From assembly GCF_900176415.1 (NCBI RefSeq), contig NZ_FWXO01000001.1, positions 798,775-862,774 on the forward strand: a DNA stretch of 64,000 nt, written 5' to 3'. The notes beneath the pieces are model-generated. The model did not search any database and was not told the DNA's origin. It saw only the letters and a program-made list of their open reading frames with translations. Source of the stretch: Cellulophaga tyrosinoxydans. Lineage in GTDB: Bacteria; Bacteroidota; Bacteroidia; Flavobacteriales; Flavobacteriaceae. How positions within the stretch are numbered: the first letter of the stretch is position 1; each line of letters starts with the position of its first letter. Below, piece by piece: positions 61,928 through 64,000 of this stretch. A program made the position numbers and the translations under genes.

Positions 61928-62476
61928 TTATTCCATCGGTTGTGAAATACTATCTTGTTTGTACTCTTTTTCTATTTTTTCTTTTAAAATCATTCGTGCT
62001 CTAGCAAGGTTAGACTTAGACGTTCCTATAGAAGTGCCTAAGGCTTCGCTTATTTCGCTATGTGAATAACCATCTAAAACATACATGTTAAATGTAATTC
62101 TATACTTGTTTGGCAAATCTTGAATGTGTTTTAACAATATTGGTAAGCTAATATCTAAGTACCCTGACTCAACCTCAACCTCTTCCTCTATTGTGTCTGA
62201 TACAATGCTTAATGCAGCTTCTTTTCTATATTTCTGAAGAACCGTATTTACCGTAACTCTTTTAAGCCAGCCTTCGAACGAACCTTTATGTTTAAACTGA
62301 CCTATTTTATTAAAAATAACCATAAAACTATCATGCAAATTATCCTCTGCTTCGGTTTTATTACGCGAATATTTAAGACATACGCCATAGAGCACACGAG
62401 AATAATCTCGGTACAATTGCTCTTGTGCTTTTCTATTGCCTTTTTCGCAATTTTTTATGAGTTCTTCTAGACTCAA
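61928..62476 (-). CDS. RNA polymerase sigma factor, ECF subfamily
   Basis: A 182-residue ECF sigma factor. Region 2 contains Y-R-D-Y-S-R-V-L-Y-G-V-C-L-K-Y and E-A-E-D-N-L-H-D-S-F (about 22-52); region 4 has Y-S-H-S-E-I-S-E-A-L-G-T-S-I-G-T-S-K-S-N (about 136-155). The start is TTG at 62476. It is followed at once by the dual-membrane protein, its probable anti-sigma factor, and is preceded by a lipoprotein gene and recA. Target genes are unknown. Confidence 0.93.
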   Translation of the reverse strand: MSLEELIKNCEKGNRKAQEQLYRDYSRVLYGVCLKYSRNKTEAEDNLHDSFMVIFNKIGQFKHKGSFEGWLKRVTVNTVLQKYRKEAALSIVSDTIEEEVEVESGYLDISLPILLKHIQDLPNKYRITFNMYVLDGYSHSEISEALGTSIGTSKSNLARARMILKEKIEKEYKQDSISQPME

Positions 62477-62509
62477 AATGTTGGTTATGTTTATTAAGAG
62501 GTTTTTTTG

Positions 62510-62932
62510 TTATTCTGTAACTTGTACTTCTATTTCTAAATATTGTGCCTCACCACTTTCATCATTTCCTGTAAAATATTTAAAAGTATAGGTTTGATTA
62601 TAGAGTACAACAAAATTAAATGAAGTTTCTATTTCTTGTTCTATTTCTTGACAATCATCAGAATCGCTTAACTTAGAACCAATTGCAGCAACGTTGCGAA
62701 CAGTTGTTTCTTCCTTTACAATATCAAAACCTTCAAAATACTCACAATCAGAAGTCCTAAGATATTTAACTTTTATCTGATAGGTTTCATTTAACACAAA
62801 AGAGTCTGGCATTTCAACACTTGTAATTGGTAAAGCAACAAAATGAAAGTTTTCTTGATCGTCGCCTAAACTACATCCTAGAAATGTTAATGCTGTAAAA
62901 AGCATTAATGAAAAGGCTATTATTTTTTTCAT
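62510..62932 (-). CDS. Putative lipoprotein of unknown function
   Basis: A 140-residue lipoprotein (lipobox T-F-L-G-C, cysteine near residue 20). The mature part has two cysteines in T-S-D-C-E-Y and D-D-C-Q-E and a beta-rich pattern; I do not recognise a family. It lies between recA and the ECF sigma factor gene on the same strand, 33 bases ahead of the latter, so it may be part of the sigma operon and its regulon. Confidence 0.78.
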   Translation of the reverse strand: MKKIIAFSLMLFTALTFLGCSLGDDQENFHFVALPITSVEMPDSFVLNETYQIKVKYLRTSDCEYFEGFDIVKEETTVRNVAAIGSKLSDSDDCQEIEQEIETSFNFVVLYNQTYTFKYFTGNDESGEAQYLEIEVQVTE

Positions 62933-62990
62933 GATTCAAATTTTTTCTAGTTAGATGTGAGTAGTAGGGAATGGTTGCGTCTAAAAAAAG

Positions 62991-63016
62991 AAAATCCCGA
63001 TTTACATCGGGATTTT
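62991..63016 (-). terminator. Terminator of recA
   Basis: On the minus strand AAAATCCCGAT-GTAA-ATCGGGATTTT forms an 11-base-pair hairpin followed by a T-rich stretch, immediately after the recA stop. Confidence 0.88.
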
Positions 63017-63018
63017 TA

Positions 63019-64000
63019 CTATGCTTTAACAGTTGTTAAGGCTTCTCTTATTTTACCGTCGAGTTCTTCAAAGAGCTCGGGATTATCTAATAATAAATTT
63101 TTAACAGCATCACGACCTTGACCTAGTTTAGTATCGCCATAACTAAACCAAGAACCGCTCTTTTTAATAATTTCGAATTCCACTCCTAAATCAATGATTT
63201 CTCCCACTTTCGAAATTCCTTCACCATACATTATGTCGAACTCCGTTTGCTTAAATGGTGGAGCAACTTTGTTTTTAACAACTTTTACTCGAGTCTTATT
63301 ACCAAGAACATTTCCGTCGGTATCTTTTATTTGAGTAGATCTTCTAATGTCTAAACGTACCGATGCGTAAAACTTTAAAGCATTACCACCCGTGGTAGTT
63401 TCAGGATTACCGAACATTACGCCAATTTTTTCACGCAACTGGTTAATAAATATTACAGTACAATGTGTTTTACTAATAGAACCTGTAAGTTTTCTTAAAG
63501 CCTGAGACATTAAACGCGCATGAAGACCCATTTTAGAATCTCCCATTTCGCCTTCAATTTCACTTTTTGGAGTTAGAGCTGCAACGGAATCAATCACAAC
63601 AATATCAATAGCTCCGGAACGAATTAAGTTATCTGCAATTTCCAAACCTTGCTCTCCATTGTCTGGTTGCGAAATAATTAAATTATCTATATCTACCCCT
63701 AATTTCTGAGCATAAAACCTATCAAATGCATGTTCCGCATCAATAAAAGCAGCAATTCCTCCGTTTTTTTGGGCTTCTGCAATGGCATGCAACGTTAAGG
63801 TTGTTTTACCTGATGATTCTGGTCCATATATTTCAATAACTCTTCCTCTTGGATAACCTCCTACGCCTAATGCAATATCCAAACCTAAAGATCCTGATGG
63901 AATTACTTCAACGTCTTCAACAACGCTATCTCCCATTTTCATTACAGCACCTTTGCCATAAGTTTTATCAAGTTTGTCTAGTGTAAGTTTTAGTGCTTTT
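63019..64000 (-). CDS. recA: Recombinase RecA, N-terminus cut by the window edge
   Basis: RecA drives homologous recombination and the SOS response. The frame continues upstream of the first internal ATG to the window end ([19 protein letters not shown]), so about 326 codons are present and about 10 N-terminal residues are missing. Walker A is G-P-E-S-S-G-K-T-T, the [10 protein letters not shown] loop and the M-A-W-type core are intact. The gene is single and ends at a strong terminator. Confidence 0.98.
   Translation of the reverse strand, partial: KALKLTLDKLDKTYGKGAVMKMGDSVVEDVEVIPSGSLGLDIALGVGGYPRGRVIEIYGPESSGKTTLTLHAIAEAQKNGGIAAFIDAEHAFDRFYAQKLGVDIDNLIISQPDNGEQGLEIADNLIRSGAIDIVVIDSVAALTPKSEIEGEMGDSKMGLHARLMSQALRKLTGSISKTHCTVIFINQLREKIGVMFGNPETTTGGNALKFYASVRLDIRRSTQIKDTDGNVLGNKTRVKVVKNKVAPPFKQTEFDIMYGEGISKVGEIIDLGVEFEIIKKSGSWFSYGDTKLGQGRDAVKNLLLDNPELFEELDGKIREALTTVKA

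Overview
The window looks like chromosomal DNA of a marine-type member of the Flavobacteriaceae (Bacteroidota). The basis is AT-rich DNA, SusC/SusD, SprE/PorW of the type IX secretion system, a bactofilin, Flavobacteriia-restricted DUF families (6341, 6427, 6168, 5687, 4292), an ATP synthase locus lacking beta and epsilon, frequent TTG starts, no consistent Shine-Dalgarno sequences, and many exact copies of the Bacteroidota -7 box TAnnTTTG upstream of genes. No species name can be given from the sequence alone.

Layout. 1-12.9 kb: a surface polysaccharide (O-antigen type) locus on the + strand: rfbA (3' end), rfbC, rfbD, a Wzx-type flippase, a VioA-like aminotransferase with a NeuD/VioB-like acetyltransferase, four GT2 glycosyltransferases, an EpsG-type polymerase, an O-antigen ligase/polymerase and a WecA-type initiating transferase. 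Gaps and a gene remnant suggest turnover. 12.9-17.3 kb: conserved flavobacterial core (purD, DUF6341, DUF6427, DUF4254, GT9). 17.3-27.3 kb (- strand): a TetR regulator, then an arsenosugar-type cluster: ArsS radical SAM enzyme, a fused phosphoesterase-like/AhpD-like protein, a sodium/solute symporter, SusD, SusC and a TIGR04282/DUF2064 glycosyltransferase. 27.6-34.6 kb: patatin phospholipase, a PaaE-type reductase, a PadR regulator followed by three tandem paralogous membrane proteins of unknown function, DUF2059, and a DUF5687/ABC ATPase exporter pair.

35.0-44.0 kb: sprE/porW, bactofilin, atpZ-like and DUF6168, then atpBEFHAG with a strong promoter, two intercistronic hairpins, a likely internal promoter, a tandem duplication of the atpG 3' end and a terminator. 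44.1-47.4 kb: an exported alpha/beta hydrolase linked to an ECF sigma factor and a membrane protein, then an MFS exporter. 47.5-58.3 kb: envelope and housekeeping genes (lipoproteins, flippase, dut, nucleotidyltransferase, TPR protein, DUF4292, EnvC-like, DNA alkylation repair, thioesterase, CCDC81/SPOR protein, dprA, SMR transporter, ACT protein). 58.5-64.0 kb: trpS, plsC-type acyltransferase, and on the - strand recA, a lipoprotein, an ECF sigma factor and a protein that appears to span both membranes and is probably its anti-sigma factor.

Most interesting parts: (1) the arsenosugar-type cluster that carries its own SusCD pair and symporter, with a fused protein whose phosphoesterase half has lost several metal ligands; (2) the PadR-controlled array of three D-H-motif/4-TM paralogs with a perfect operator-like palindrome over the PadR promoter; (3) the sigma factor plus dual-membrane-spanning anti-sigma candidate next to recA; (4) recurring CAAAC-N6-GTTTG palindromes in intergenic regions, which look like sites for one regulator.
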